NCBI GenBank assembly: GCA_002238645.1
Contig: MPMT01000047.1
Span: 1 to 37,744, forward strand
DNA length: 37,744 nt
Direction of reading: 5' to 3'
Origin: Alphaproteobacteria bacterium bin52
GTDB lineage: Bacteria > Pseudomonadota > Alphaproteobacteria > Thalassobaculales > Thalassobaculaceae
The notes below the pieces were generated by a model. It saw nothing but the letters and a program-made list of their open reading frames with translations, did no database searches and had not been told where the DNA came from. Numbering within the stretch: the first letter of the stretch is position 1; each line of letters opens with the position of its first letter. The position numbers were made by a program, and so were the translations under genes. Below, piece after piece: positions 1-10,984 of this stretch.

Positions 1-71
1 CCCGGCTGACGAGCGCAGCCCTCGGCCATGACATCGGACGTGAAGCCGGGTTTCGGGACGGCCAGAGGCAT
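1..71 (-). CDS. Possible 5' end of a hypothetical gene running off the window
   Basis: An open frame on the minus strand starts with ATG at 71 and remains open to the window edge, giving 23 complete codons beginning MPLAVPKPGF. There is no convincing Shine-Dalgarno sequence upstream and no recognisable domain in so short a piece. It would lie downstream of the histidine kinase gene on the same strand, 73 bases from its stop codon. This could equally be chance open frame in GC-rich DNA. Confidence 0.25.
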   Translation of the reverse strand, partial: MPLAVPKPGFTSDVMAEGCARQP

Positions 72-144
72 GCGCTGAGAGACAGAAAGTAGCGCTTTGT
101 CACGCAACTTTATGTGTACTCGGTAGGGCTAGGCGGCGGCGGGT

Positions 145-2358
145 TCAGCCGCCCCCGGCGGCCGCATCCGCACCGTCCGTTTCCTGTTCGACCCTGCTGG
201 CCGTGGTCACCAGGGGAATGTAGACGGTCATTTCGGTAAACGACCCGGCCTCGGTGTCCACCTCGATCCTGCCCCCGTGCTCCCGGACGATGTCGTTCGA
301 CAGCGCGAGCCCGAGCCCGGTTCCCTTGTCCGTGGGCTTGGTGGTGAAGAACGGGTTGAAAATCTTGTCGAGGACCTCGGGGGGAATACCGACGCCGTTG
401 TCACGCATGCGCACTTCCACCTCGTCGTCGAGCTTGCGCGTCGAGATGCGCAGGAGCGGCTGGTACGCCTCGGTCTCCTCGCCGGCCTTGCGTGCTTCCT
501 GGACGCGGCGCCGTTTCTCGTTCGTCGCGTAGCAGGCATTGCTGACCATGTTCAGGAACACCCGTCCGAGATCCTGCGGCACCACCTCGACCTCGACCAT
601 GTCGGGGTCGAGATCCTGGCTGATTTCCATCTGGAAATCGGTGTCGGTCGCACGCGCGCTGTGATAGGCGAGCCGGGCGTGCTCGTCGAGCAGCGTGTTG
701 ACGTTGGTCGGGAACCTGTCACCCGACCCGCGGCCCATGAGCAGCATGCTCTGGACGATGCTGTCGGCCCGCTGGCCATGATGGCGGATGATGTCGAGGT
801 TGCCCTTCAGATCCTCGCGAATGTCCTGGATCATCTCCAGGCCTTCCTTCTGCTCTTCGTTGTCATTGTCCGGCTCACCGACAACCGCCTGGAATTCCTC
901 CATCATTTCATCCATGAGTTCTTGCGAGCTCTCGGCATAGTTCTTGATGAAGTTCAGCGGGTTGCGGATTTCGTGCGCGACCCCGGCGGTGAGTTCGCCG
1001 AGTGCTGCCAGCTTCTCCCGCATCACGATCTGGTCCTGGGCCGCCTCGAGGTTGCCCATGGTGTCCTCGAGTTGCTGGTTCTTGCTCTGGAGTTCCTCCG
1101 CCAGCTTCTCGACCAGGTTGAGTCGCTGCACCTCGAGCGCGTGTCGGCGGAACACCTCGAGCGCGGATGACATTTCGGAGATCTCGTCGCGTCCGGAGAC
1201 CTCGACCGCCTCCTCAAGGTCGCCATCCGCCATGCGGCGCATACGCGACGACAGCAGCGCGATACGGCGCACCAACACCCGCCCGATGAACAGCCAGCCG
1301 ATCAGCACCGCGCCGATAACGCTGAGCAGGCTGAGCACCAGAAGGATGCGCTGCCCGATGGTAATGGCCTCCGAAGACGCCCTGGTCGCGTCCCGGGCGC
1401 TCGACTGTGCGGTGTCGACCAGTCGGCCGGTCTCGAACAGCAGTTCGTTGGCAAGGGCCCGGTTCTGGAGCAGCAACGCCCTCTGACGCTTCAGGACCCC
1501 GAATTCCTGGGCCCGAAGCACGAGGCTGCCCCGCTCGCCGGTGCCCAGTTCCCGCAACCCCCGGTAGGACTTGACCAGATTGTCCTTGAGCTGGCCCTCC
1601 CCGAGGTTGTCGAGCCGGCGGCGGACGTCGCGCTCGACGGCGTCAAGGCGTTCTCGCAGCGGCTCGAGCCGTGTCTCGTCCCGGACATTGAAGACGTTGC
1701 TGACGATCTGGTTGTACACCGCCGCCATGGAGTGGAGTTCCTCAAGGATACGGTATCGCGTGAATACTTCCTCGGACAGGTGTTCATCGGACGGAGCCGG
1801 CGGTTCTCCAAGGGTGTGGTATCCGGTGACGGCATAGAACAGCTGGTCGTCAATCGCCGGCACGAGCAGTCCGGTCAACTTCCGGTACGCGACGGCGATC
1901 TCGTCCCGCAGCTGGTCGCGCTCCGCCTCCAGGGCAAACCGGGCACGGACCGCATACTGGACCGCCGCGATGTTGTCATCGAGCGCCCTGCCCCAGGCAG
2001 TGACGCGCCGGGCCTGCGGATCGTCGACTGAAAGCGCGTCCAGCCGGTCGCTGAAAGTCTTGCGGTCCTGCAACACGGTGCCAGAGACCCGGTCGAACTC
2101 GGCATCCGATGGCGCGCTGACCAGCCGCGGCGCCGCGGTTGCCAGCGCAGTGCCGCCCTGGGCAATGGCAAAGGCGGTGGCAAGCGCCGGCACACTCTCG
2201 TTGGTGACCCGCGACTGCACCTCGCCGACCCTGCTGAAGAACACCCAGCCGACCAGACTCGCCGCAACGGTCAGAACGACGGCAGCACCGATACCCAGGT
2301 AGAGCTGGGTCGAGATCCGGGACCACGTGTCCACGATCCGTTGCAGCCAGGGTTTCAC
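145..2358 (-). CDS. Membrane sensor histidine kinase (HAMP-HisKA-HATPase)
   Basis: This 737-residue protein is an inner-membrane sensor kinase. One membrane segment lies near residues 17-41 and a second near 336-358, enclosing a largely helical periplasmic region of about 290 residues of the kind seen in TorS-like sensors. A HAMP linker (about 359-412) and a coiled coil (about 412-447) follow. The HisKA H-box VAHEIRNPLNF places the phosphorylated histidine at H462, and the dimerisation domain carries an acidic insert. The HATPase domain shows the N-box (FLNMVSNACYA), G1 (DNGVGIP), F-box (FNPFFTTKP) and G2 (GTGLGLALS). It has no receiver domain of its own. Its start overlaps the stop of the upstream binding-protein gene by 4 bases (ATGA), so the two are translationally coupled. 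The likely partner is the receiver domain of the SpoIIE phosphatase in the same operon. The ligand is unknown. Confidence 0.93.
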   Translation of the reverse strand: MKPWLQRIVDTWSRISTQLYLGIGAAVVLTVAASLVGWVFFSRVGEVQSRVTNESVPALATAFAIAQGGTALATAAPRLVSAPSDAEFDRVSGTVLQDRKTFSDRLDALSVDDPQARRVTAWGRALDDNIAAVQYAVRARFALEAERDQLRDEIAVAYRKLTGLLVPAIDDQLFYAVTGYHTLGEPPAPSDEHLSEEVFTRYRILEELHSMAAVYNQIVSNVFNVRDETRLEPLRERLDAVERDVRRRLDNLGEGQLKDNLVKSYRGLRELGTGERGSLVLRAQEFGVLKRQRALLLQNRALANELLFETGRLVDTAQSSARDATRASSEAITIGQRILLVLSLLSVIGAVLIGWLFIGRVLVRRIALLSSRMRRMADGDLEEAVEVSGRDEISEMSSALEVFRRHALEVQRLNLVEKLAEELQSKNQQLEDTMGNLEAAQDQIVMREKLAALGELTAGVAHEIRNPLNFIKNYAESSQELMDEMMEEFQAVVGEPDNDNEEQKEGLEMIQDIREDLKGNLDIIRHHGQRADSIVQSMLLMGRGSGDRFPTNVNTLLDEHARLAYHSARATDTDFQMEISQDLDPDMVEVEVVPQDLGRVFLNMVSNACYATNEKRRRVQEARKAGEETEAYQPLLRISTRKLDDEVEVRMRDNGVGIPPEVLDKIFNPFFTTKPTDKGTGLGLALSNDIVREHGGRIEVDTEAGSFTEMTVYIPLVTTASRVEQETDGADAAAGGG

Positions 2359-3542
2359 TGCGACGCACCCGTGAACAGCGTATCGACCTGGCGGTACTCC
2401 CCGGCCTCGTCGATCCGGGTCAGGAACACCGCGTCGGATCCCTGGTTGTCACCTTCACCGAAACGCATCCGGAATCCGCTCATGTCAATGTCCCCGGCCT
2501 CGTACAGGCTGTTGACGAAACACTCCCGGTTGAGTCGCCGTCCGCAGGCCTCCAGCGCCATGACGGCCATGCGGCCGGCCAGATACCCCTCGAATGACAC
2601 GAAGTCGGGAACCGCGTCCGGTTCGTAGGTCGCAAGTGCCTGCCGGTATTCGGCCGCAATTCGCGGCTTGTCGGCAACCGGTGACGAGACCACCTGGGTT
2701 ACGTACACGCCGACACCATCAGACCCGAGTTCGCGGACCAGCGCGCTGGTACCGACAAAGGAAATGGTCAGGAACAGTGGCGAGAACCCGATGTGGTGCG
2801 ACCAGGCAATCATGCGCGCCACCGGTTCGTAGGCACCGACCAGAACCACCGCCTCCGGCTTCCCGGTCCGCAACTGCAGGATCGCCGACTTCACCGCCGT
2901 GCTGTTGCGCGGATACACACCGGTCGAGACGAGCGCCATTCCGCGCCGTTCCAGCGCACGCTGAACACCGTGGAGTCCTGCCCGGCCGAAGGAATCGTTC
3001 TGGTAGAACACACCGATCCGGGACACCTCCAGATCCCGCACCAGGCGTTCCACGATCTCCTCCGTTTCCTGGTAGTAGGATGCGCGCAGGTTGATCACGT
3101 TCTCGAGTGCCGGATCGCGCAGGAACTGCGCTCCTGTGAAGGGCGCGACATAGGGAACACCGGCTGCGGAAGCGATGGGGACCGCGGACCGCGACGTCGG
3201 CGTTCCCACGGCGCCGATCAGCGCAAACACCCTGTCCCGGCTGATCAGGCGGCGCGTGTTGGTGATGGCGGCTTCGGGCTCGTACGCGTCGTCATGCGAG
3301 ATGAGTTCGATCCGGCGCCGGTGGACTCCGCCGGCCTGGTTTGCCTCGTGGAACGCAGCCTGGATGCCGAGACGCATCGACTGTCCCAGATCCTGGGCCG
3401 GGCCGCTGAAGGCCGCGGACTGTCCGAACCGCACCCGGCCCGGGTAGACTCCGGTCTCGAGTGCCTGCACGGCGGGAAGCCCGGCGACGCCCGTGGCCAG
3501 CACAAGCACGACCAGAAACGCCCGGTTCAGGCTTCTCGCCAT
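2355..3542 (-). CDS. Periplasmic ABC-type substrate-binding protein (Leu/Ile/Val-binding fold)
   Basis: This 395-residue protein has a Sec-type signal peptide (MARSLNRAF followed by a hydrophobic stretch to about residue 27). It then shows a type-1 periplasmic binding fold (Peripla_BP_6), including the usual opening block VRFGQSAAFSGPAQDLG, the VHRRRIELISHDD strand and the VAPFTGAQFLR region. Members of this family bind branched-chain amino acids, amides, urea or aromatic acids. No permease or ATPase gene of an ABC transporter lies next to it. It sits between an RsbW-like gene (3-base gap, with GGAG 8 bases before the ATG) and the histidine kinase (4-base overlap). The context suggests it presents a ligand to the kinase rather than serving import. 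The ligand cannot be read from the sequence. Confidence 0.9.
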   Translation of the reverse strand: MARSLNRAFLVVLVLATGVAGLPAVQALETGVYPGRVRFGQSAAFSGPAQDLGQSMRLGIQAAFHEANQAGGVHRRRIELISHDDAYEPEAAITNTRRLISRDRVFALIGAVGTPTSRSAVPIASAAGVPYVAPFTGAQFLRDPALENVINLRASYYQETEEIVERLVRDLEVSRIGVFYQNDSFGRAGLHGVQRALERRGMALVSTGVYPRNSTAVKSAILQLRTGKPEAVVLVGAYEPVARMIAWSHHIGFSPLFLTISFVGTSALVRELGSDGVGVYVTQVVSSPVADKPRIAAEYRQALATYEPDAVPDFVSFEGYLAGRMAVMALEACGRRLNRECFVNSLYEAGDIDMSGFRMRFGEGDNQGSDAVFLTRIDEAGEYRQVDTLFTGASQ

Positions 3543-3545
3543 CGG

Positions 3546-3965
3546 TCATCTCCGTTTGATCAGGCGGGCCCGGTTGTAGTTGCCATCCCGCGTGTACGTG
3601 GCCTCGTCCACCAGTGTCTGGACAAGGTGGACACCCAGCCCGCCGATCGCCCGGTCTTCGAGCGCCGAGGTCACGTCCTCGGTCGGTGCCTCCGTGAACG
3701 GGTCGAACGGTTGGCCCTGGTCGACGATCTCGATGACAAGACGCTCCGGCGTCGAGTCAAGCCTGACCTCGATGTCATGCCTGTCCATGCCCTCGGGGAA
3801 CCCGTAGTTCATCACGTTGATGACCAGCTCCTCGAGGATCAGCTTCACCTGAAAGGACAGCTTGGCGGACCAGTCCTGCTCGGCTGCAAGCTGTTCGACC
3901 GCATCGTCCATTCGGCGCAGTTCCTGCAGGTCAGGATGCAGAAACAGCTCCACTCGCCCGGTCAC
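3546..3965 (-). CDS. RsbW-like anti-sigma / serine kinase (HATPase_c_2)
   Basis: This small cytoplasmic GHKL ATPase of 139 residues belongs to the anti-sigma-factor and switch-kinase family. The N-box is LILEELVINVMNYGF, the G1 box is IVDQGQPFDP and the glycine-rich lid is GGLGVHLVQTLVD, all intact, so ATP binding is expected. I chose the GTG start at 3965 because it overlaps the TGA of the upstream gene (GTGA) and is preceded by AAGGGA six bases away. An ATG at 3998 would add 11 residues inside the upstream gene. In known systems such proteins phosphorylate an anti-sigma antagonist (STAS protein), and a SpoIIE-type phosphatase reverses this. The phosphatase is immediately upstream, but no STAS protein or sigma factor gene is present in the window. 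Confidence 0.9.
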   Translation of the reverse strand: MTGRVELFLHPDLQELRRMDDAVEQLAAEQDWSAKLSFQVKLILEELVINVMNYGFPEGMDRHDIEVRLDSTPERLVIEIVDQGQPFDPFTEAPTEDVTSALEDRAIGGLGVHLVQTLVDEATYTRDGNYNRARLIKRR

Positions 3966-5137
3966 GAGCCGTCCCTTGAGCGGTACAGTGTCAGACACGT
4001 GATGTCGTCGAACTGCGGTGCTGCGCCGGTAAACTCGCGAACCGCATCGAACACGTTCCGGTTTGTCTGCTCCGCGTCCGTCGGCGGCGAACCCAGGAAC
4101 AGCGCGATCAGCCGCTCGAGCCCGAACTGGTGCTGGTCCTCATCCTCCGCCTCGGTCACGCCGTCGGTGTAGAGAACCAGGGATTCCCCGGGTTCGAGCC
4201 GGATCCTGCTGGCCGAATAGTCGGCTTCGGGCAGCACGCCCAGCGCGATCCCCTCTTCCGTCCGATCAAGCGTCGTGGCGCTTCCGTCGGCATGAACCAG
4301 GAGCGGCAGGTTGTGGCCTCCGTTCGCGTAGACGAAATCACCTGTCCCCGGATTATACACGCCGAAGAACAGGGTGACGAACATCGCCGTCTCGTTGTTG
4401 TTGCAAAGCAGCTGGTTGACTTCCTTCAGCACATCGGCGGGACCGCCGGAAAACCCGATGGTCGCTCCCTTCAGGAGCGTGCGGCTGGACATCATGAACA
4501 GGGCTGCCGGAACCCCCTTGCCCGATACGTCCGCCACCGCGATGCCCACCCGGCCGTCTGGCAGCGTGAGGACGTCGTAGAAGTCGCCGCCAACGCTTTG
4601 CGCCGGCTCCATGTTCGCCGAGATCTGGCAATTCGGAAAAACGGGAAACTCGGTCCGCAGCACGGTCTGCTGCATGCTGCGGGCCACCTCGAGCTCGTTG
4701 TTCAGCACCACCAGCTTGTCACGCGACTCGAGCGCGTCACGAATCATCTCGAGGTGGCGCAACGTCCGCTTGATGGTGACCTTGAGGTCCTCGAAATCGA
4801 GAGGTTTGGTCACGAAGTCGAACGCGCCGCGGTTCATCGCGGTGCGGATGTTCTTCATGTCCCCGTAGGCCGAGATGATCACGGAACGGATGTTGGGATC
4901 GATCTTGGGGATCTGCTCAAGCAGGGTCAGTCCGTCCATTTCCGGCATGTTGATGTCGGACAGGACCATCTCGATCTCGTTGTCCTCGTTCAGGCGCTTG
5001 ATCGCCTCGATCCCGTTGGATGCGAAGACGAACCTGTAGGTCCCGGACCTGATCTCCCGGCGCATCCGCTGCAGCATCAGACGTTCCAGGTCCGGCTCGT
5101 CATCAACCACGAGAATCTTGCGGCCTTCCCTGCTCAT
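3962..5137 (-). CDS. Response regulator with SpoIIE/RsbU-type PP2C phosphatase output
   Basis: This 391-residue two-domain signalling protein starts with a receiver domain (residues 7-125): acidic pocket D12-D13, phospho-acceptor D61 (SDINMPEMDG) and conserved K111 (VTKPLDFEDL). A helical linker (about 125-160) joins it to a PPM/SpoIIE phosphatase domain with metal-binding motifs GGDFYD (D185, D188) and ADVSGKG (D203). Phosphorylation of D61 would be expected to switch dephosphorylation of a STAS antagonist. I chose ATG 5137 because the receiver begins directly after it and GGGAG lies 8 bases upstream; an in-frame start at 5239 would add 34 unrelated residues. It is the first gene of the four-gene operon, 135 bases downstream of glnE on the same strand. 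Confidence 0.94.
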   Translation of the reverse strand: MSREGRKILVVDDEPDLERLMLQRMRREIRSGTYRFVFASNGIEAIKRLNEDNEIEMVLSDINMPEMDGLTLLEQIPKIDPNIRSVIISAYGDMKNIRTAMNRGAFDFVTKPLDFEDLKVTIKRTLRHLEMIRDALESRDKLVVLNNELEVARSMQQTVLRTEFPVFPNCQISANMEPAQSVGGDFYDVLTLPDGRVGIAVADVSGKGVPAALFMMSSRTLLKGATIGFSGGPADVLKEVNQLLCNNNETAMFVTLFFGVYNPGTGDFVYANGGHNLPLLVHADGSATTLDRTEEGIALGVLPEADYSASRIRLEPGESLVLYTDGVTEAEDEDQHQFGLERLIALFLGSPPTDAEQTNRNVFDAVREFTGAAPQFDDITCLTLYRSRDGS

Positions 5138-5272
5138 GACTGCTCCCACGCTCCACACTCTTGCGACGTCGTCCGGCGCGGCAGCGACAGCATTTCGCAA
5201 TGCTTCCGTGCCCTGTTTCCTGGGTGATACTCGGACCATGGGTAACAGCGCCGCGAACCGCAGACAAGATGT

Positions 5273-8314
<3,042 letters not shown>

Positions 8315-8431
8315 GTCCCGCCAGTCCGTGCTAAAGGTCCTGCCGAAAGATGTGGGTGTCCCGCAAGCGGCGTCAAGCACGGCGCACTGCCGGTTCCGGC
8401 GGGCCGCCCCGTTCGTTCGGGAGAACACCTG

Positions 8432-10849
8432 ATGGACAGGCAGTTCAGGGTCGTCGTGATCGGCGGCGGGGTTGTCGGCGCCTCTGTCCTCTACCATCTT
8501 GCCAGGTTCGGCTGGACCGACGTTGCCCTCGTCGAACGGTCGATCCTGACCGCGGGTTCGTCGTGGCACGCTGCCGGAGGCGTGCATGCGCTCAACGCCG
8601 ATCCGAACATGGCGGCGGTCCAAGCCTACACCATCCGGCTGCTGTCGGAAATCGAGCAGGAAAGCGGGCAGGACATCGGAATGCACCTGACCGGCGGGTT
8701 GTCGGTGGCCCGTGCACCCGAACGGTGGGAATGGCTGCAGTCGGCGTACCGAACATTCCAGACCATCGGCATAGAGGACTGCCGGCTGATGTCGCCGCAG
8801 GAAGTGCGCGAGGTCTGCCCGATCATGGAGACCGGCGACCTGCTCGGCGGACTGTGGGCCGATCGCGAGGGCTACGTCGACACCACCGGAACAGTTCACG
8901 CGTACGCCCGGGCAGCGCGCAGGCGCGGAGCCACCGTCATCGAGCACACCCGGGTGACAGACCTGGTGCAGCGCCCGGACCTGTCATGGGACGTCGTGAC
9001 CGAGGCGGGAACCATCCGCGCCGAACACGTGGTGAACGCGGCGGGTTTGTGGGCCAAGCAGGTCGGGCGCATGGTCGGGCTCGAGTTGCCGGTCGCACCG
9101 CTGTCGCACCATTACTTCGTGACCGAGACCATTCCCGAGCTCGAGACCCTCGGGCGCGAGCTGCCCATGTCGGTCGACCTTGAGGGGTTCACCTACATGC
9201 GCCAGGACCAGCACGGCATCCTGATCGGCATCTATGAGACCGATCATGCGCACTGGAACGTTGATGGCGCGCCCTGGGACTACGGGTTCGACCTGATCGA
9301 ACCGGACATCGACCGGATCTCCGACGAGCTCACCATGGCCTTCCACCGCTACCCCGTGCTGCAGACCGCCGGGGTGAAGCGCTGGGTCCACGGCGCCTTC
9401 ACCTTCTCGCCGGACGGCAATCCGCTGGTGGGGCCGGTGGCGGGGGTCCCGAACTACTGGCTCGCATGCGGAGTGATGGCCGGGTTCCTGCAGGGCGGGC
9501 TCGGCAAGTCGCTCGCGGAATGGATGATCCACGGGGAGGCCGAGACCGATACGTGGTCAATGGACATTGCGCGCTACGGCGCATTCGCCTCGAACAGCTC
9601 GTACATCCGCCAGACCACCGGCCAGTTCTATTCGCGCCGGTTCGTGATGAACTACCCGAACGAGCAGCTGCCGGCAGGCCGGCCGCTCAACCGCGCACCG
9701 GCCTACGAGGCCATGGACCGGGCCGGAGCGCTGTGGGGCGCGAGCTGGGGACTCGAGGTTCCGTTGCTGTTCGGACCGTCGGGGTTCACCGAGACCCCGT
9801 CGCTGCGCCGGTCGAACGCGTTTTCGATCGTTGCCGACGAGTGCCGGGCCGTGCGCGAGCAGGTCGGACTGCTGGACATCACCGGGTTTTCGCGCTTCGA
9901 GGTCACCGGACCGGATGCCGAATCCTGGCTGGACCGGCTGCTTGCCGCCAGACTGCCCGGGCCGGGCCGGGTCAGGCTCGCCCCGATGCTGTCCCCGTCG
10001 GGGCGCCTGAAGGGCGACCTTACCGTCTTCAACTGGGGTGACGGCACCTGGTGGCTGATGGGATCGTACTACCTGCGTGCCTGGCACATGCGCTGGTTTT
10101 CCGACCGGACCGACCCGGCGGTCGACCGGGTTGCGGTGAACGACATCTCCGACGGCATGGTCGGCTTCTCGCTTTCGGGTCCGAACTCCGCGGCGGTGCT
10201 CGAGCGGCTGGTCGAGCGGGCAAACGGTGACACCCTGCCCGCGTTCATGGGCTGCTGCAGCCTCGATGTCGGACTGATCCGCGCCCGGGTCGGCCGGCTG
10301 TCGGTCACCGGGGAGCACGGCTACGAGATCAACTGTCCCGCCGGGGCCCATCACACCCTGCGCGAGATCCTGCTCGAGGCCGGGTCCGATCTCGGGCTGC
10401 GGGAGTACGGATACTACGCGCTCAACTCCCTCAGGCTGGAGAAGAGCTTCGGTATCTGGTCGGCCGAGTACACCCAGGGCTACACCCCCGGGATGACCGG
10501 CCTGGATCGCTGGATCGACTTTTCAAAGCCGTTCATCGGGCGGGACGCGGCGCTGCGCGAGCGTGAGCAGAACACGGCGTCGCATCGTCTGGTCACGCTG
10601 GCGCTGGACACCCGGGACGCCGACGCCACCGGGTACGAACCGGTCTGGGCCGGCGACCGGCGGGTCGGGTTCGTCACCTCCGGCGGATACGGCCACACGG
10701 TCGGACTGAGCCTCGCCATGGCCCTGGTGGAGCCGGAGTTCAGCGAAACCGGACAGGACCTTGTCGTTCACGTGGTCGGAGAGGCCTGCGGCGCCCGGGT
10801 CATCCGGCCGTCGCCGCGTGACCCGGCGGGGACCTCCATGCGCAGGTAG
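8432..10849 (+). CDS. FAD-dependent oxidoreductase fused to aminomethyltransferase (dimethylglycine/sarcosine dehydrogenase type)
   Basis: This 805-residue protein has an N-terminal DAO-type FAD domain (Rossmann motif VVIGGGVVGASVLYHLA, residues 8-24), a linker FAO_M-like region and C-terminal GcvT plus GcvT_C domains (about 430-795). The WHAAGG segment contains H46, which aligns with the histidine that covalently holds FAD in dimethylglycine and sarcosine dehydrogenases. In that family the flavin domain oxidises an N-methyl group and the GcvT domain passes the formaldehyde equivalent to tetrahydrofolate. The exact substrate cannot be read. ATG 8432 is preceded by CGGGAG. Its frame is open upstream to 7283, but that part is antisense to glnE and was discarded. 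It resembles the product at 20582-23014 in architecture, so the window carries two such enzymes. Confidence 0.92.
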   Translation: MDRQFRVVVIGGGVVGASVLYHLARFGWTDVALVERSILTAGSSWHAAGGVHALNADPNMAAVQAYTIRLLSEIEQESGQDIGMHLTGGLSVARAPERWEWLQSAYRTFQTIGIEDCRLMSPQEVREVCPIMETGDLLGGLWADREGYVDTTGTVHAYARAARRRGATVIEHTRVTDLVQRPDLSWDVVTEAGTIRAEHVVNAAGLWAKQVGRMVGLELPVAPLSHHYFVTETIPELETLGRELPMSVDLEGFTYMRQDQHGILIGIYETDHAHWNVDGAPWDYGFDLIEPDIDRISDELTMAFHRYPVLQTAGVKRWVHGAFTFSPDGNPLVGPVAGVPNYWLACGVMAGFLQGGLGKSLAEWMIHGEAETDTWSMDIARYGAFASNSSYIRQTTGQFYSRRFVMNYPNEQLPAGRPLNRAPAYEAMDRAGALWGASWGLEVPLLFGPSGFTETPSLRRSNAFSIVADECRAVREQVGLLDITGFSRFEVTGPDAESWLDRLLAARLPGPGRVRLAPMLSPSGRLKGDLTVFNWGDGTWWLMGSYYLRAWHMRWFSDRTDPAVDRVAVNDISDGMVGFSLSGPNSAAVLERLVERANGDTLPAFMGCCSLDVGLIRARVGRLSVTGEHGYEINCPAGAHHTLREILLEAGSDLGLREYGYYALNSLRLEKSFGIWSAEYTQGYTPGMTGLDRWIDFSKPFIGRDAALREREQNTASHRLVTLALDTRDADATGYEPVWAGDRRVGFVTSGGYGHTVGLSLAMALVEPEFSETGQDLVVHVVGEACGARVIRPSPRDPAGTSMRR

Positions 10850-10984
10850 GTGTTCGATCGATGCTCCTTCGACCATGCCCGGGCCGTGACGCCGCGGTGA
10901 CGCCTGCCCCGCATCCGGCCGGCCGATGCCGCCCGCCGCCGTGCCGCCTCGGTTCGAGGCCGGCTGTATCAGGCGAGGTCCGCG

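Noticed and set aside
8315..8947. N-terminal extension of GlnE by 211 residues
   Set aside because: The stretch overlaps the divergent FAD oxidoreductase gene in antisense and does not resemble GlnE; the normal-length start at 8314 is preferred.
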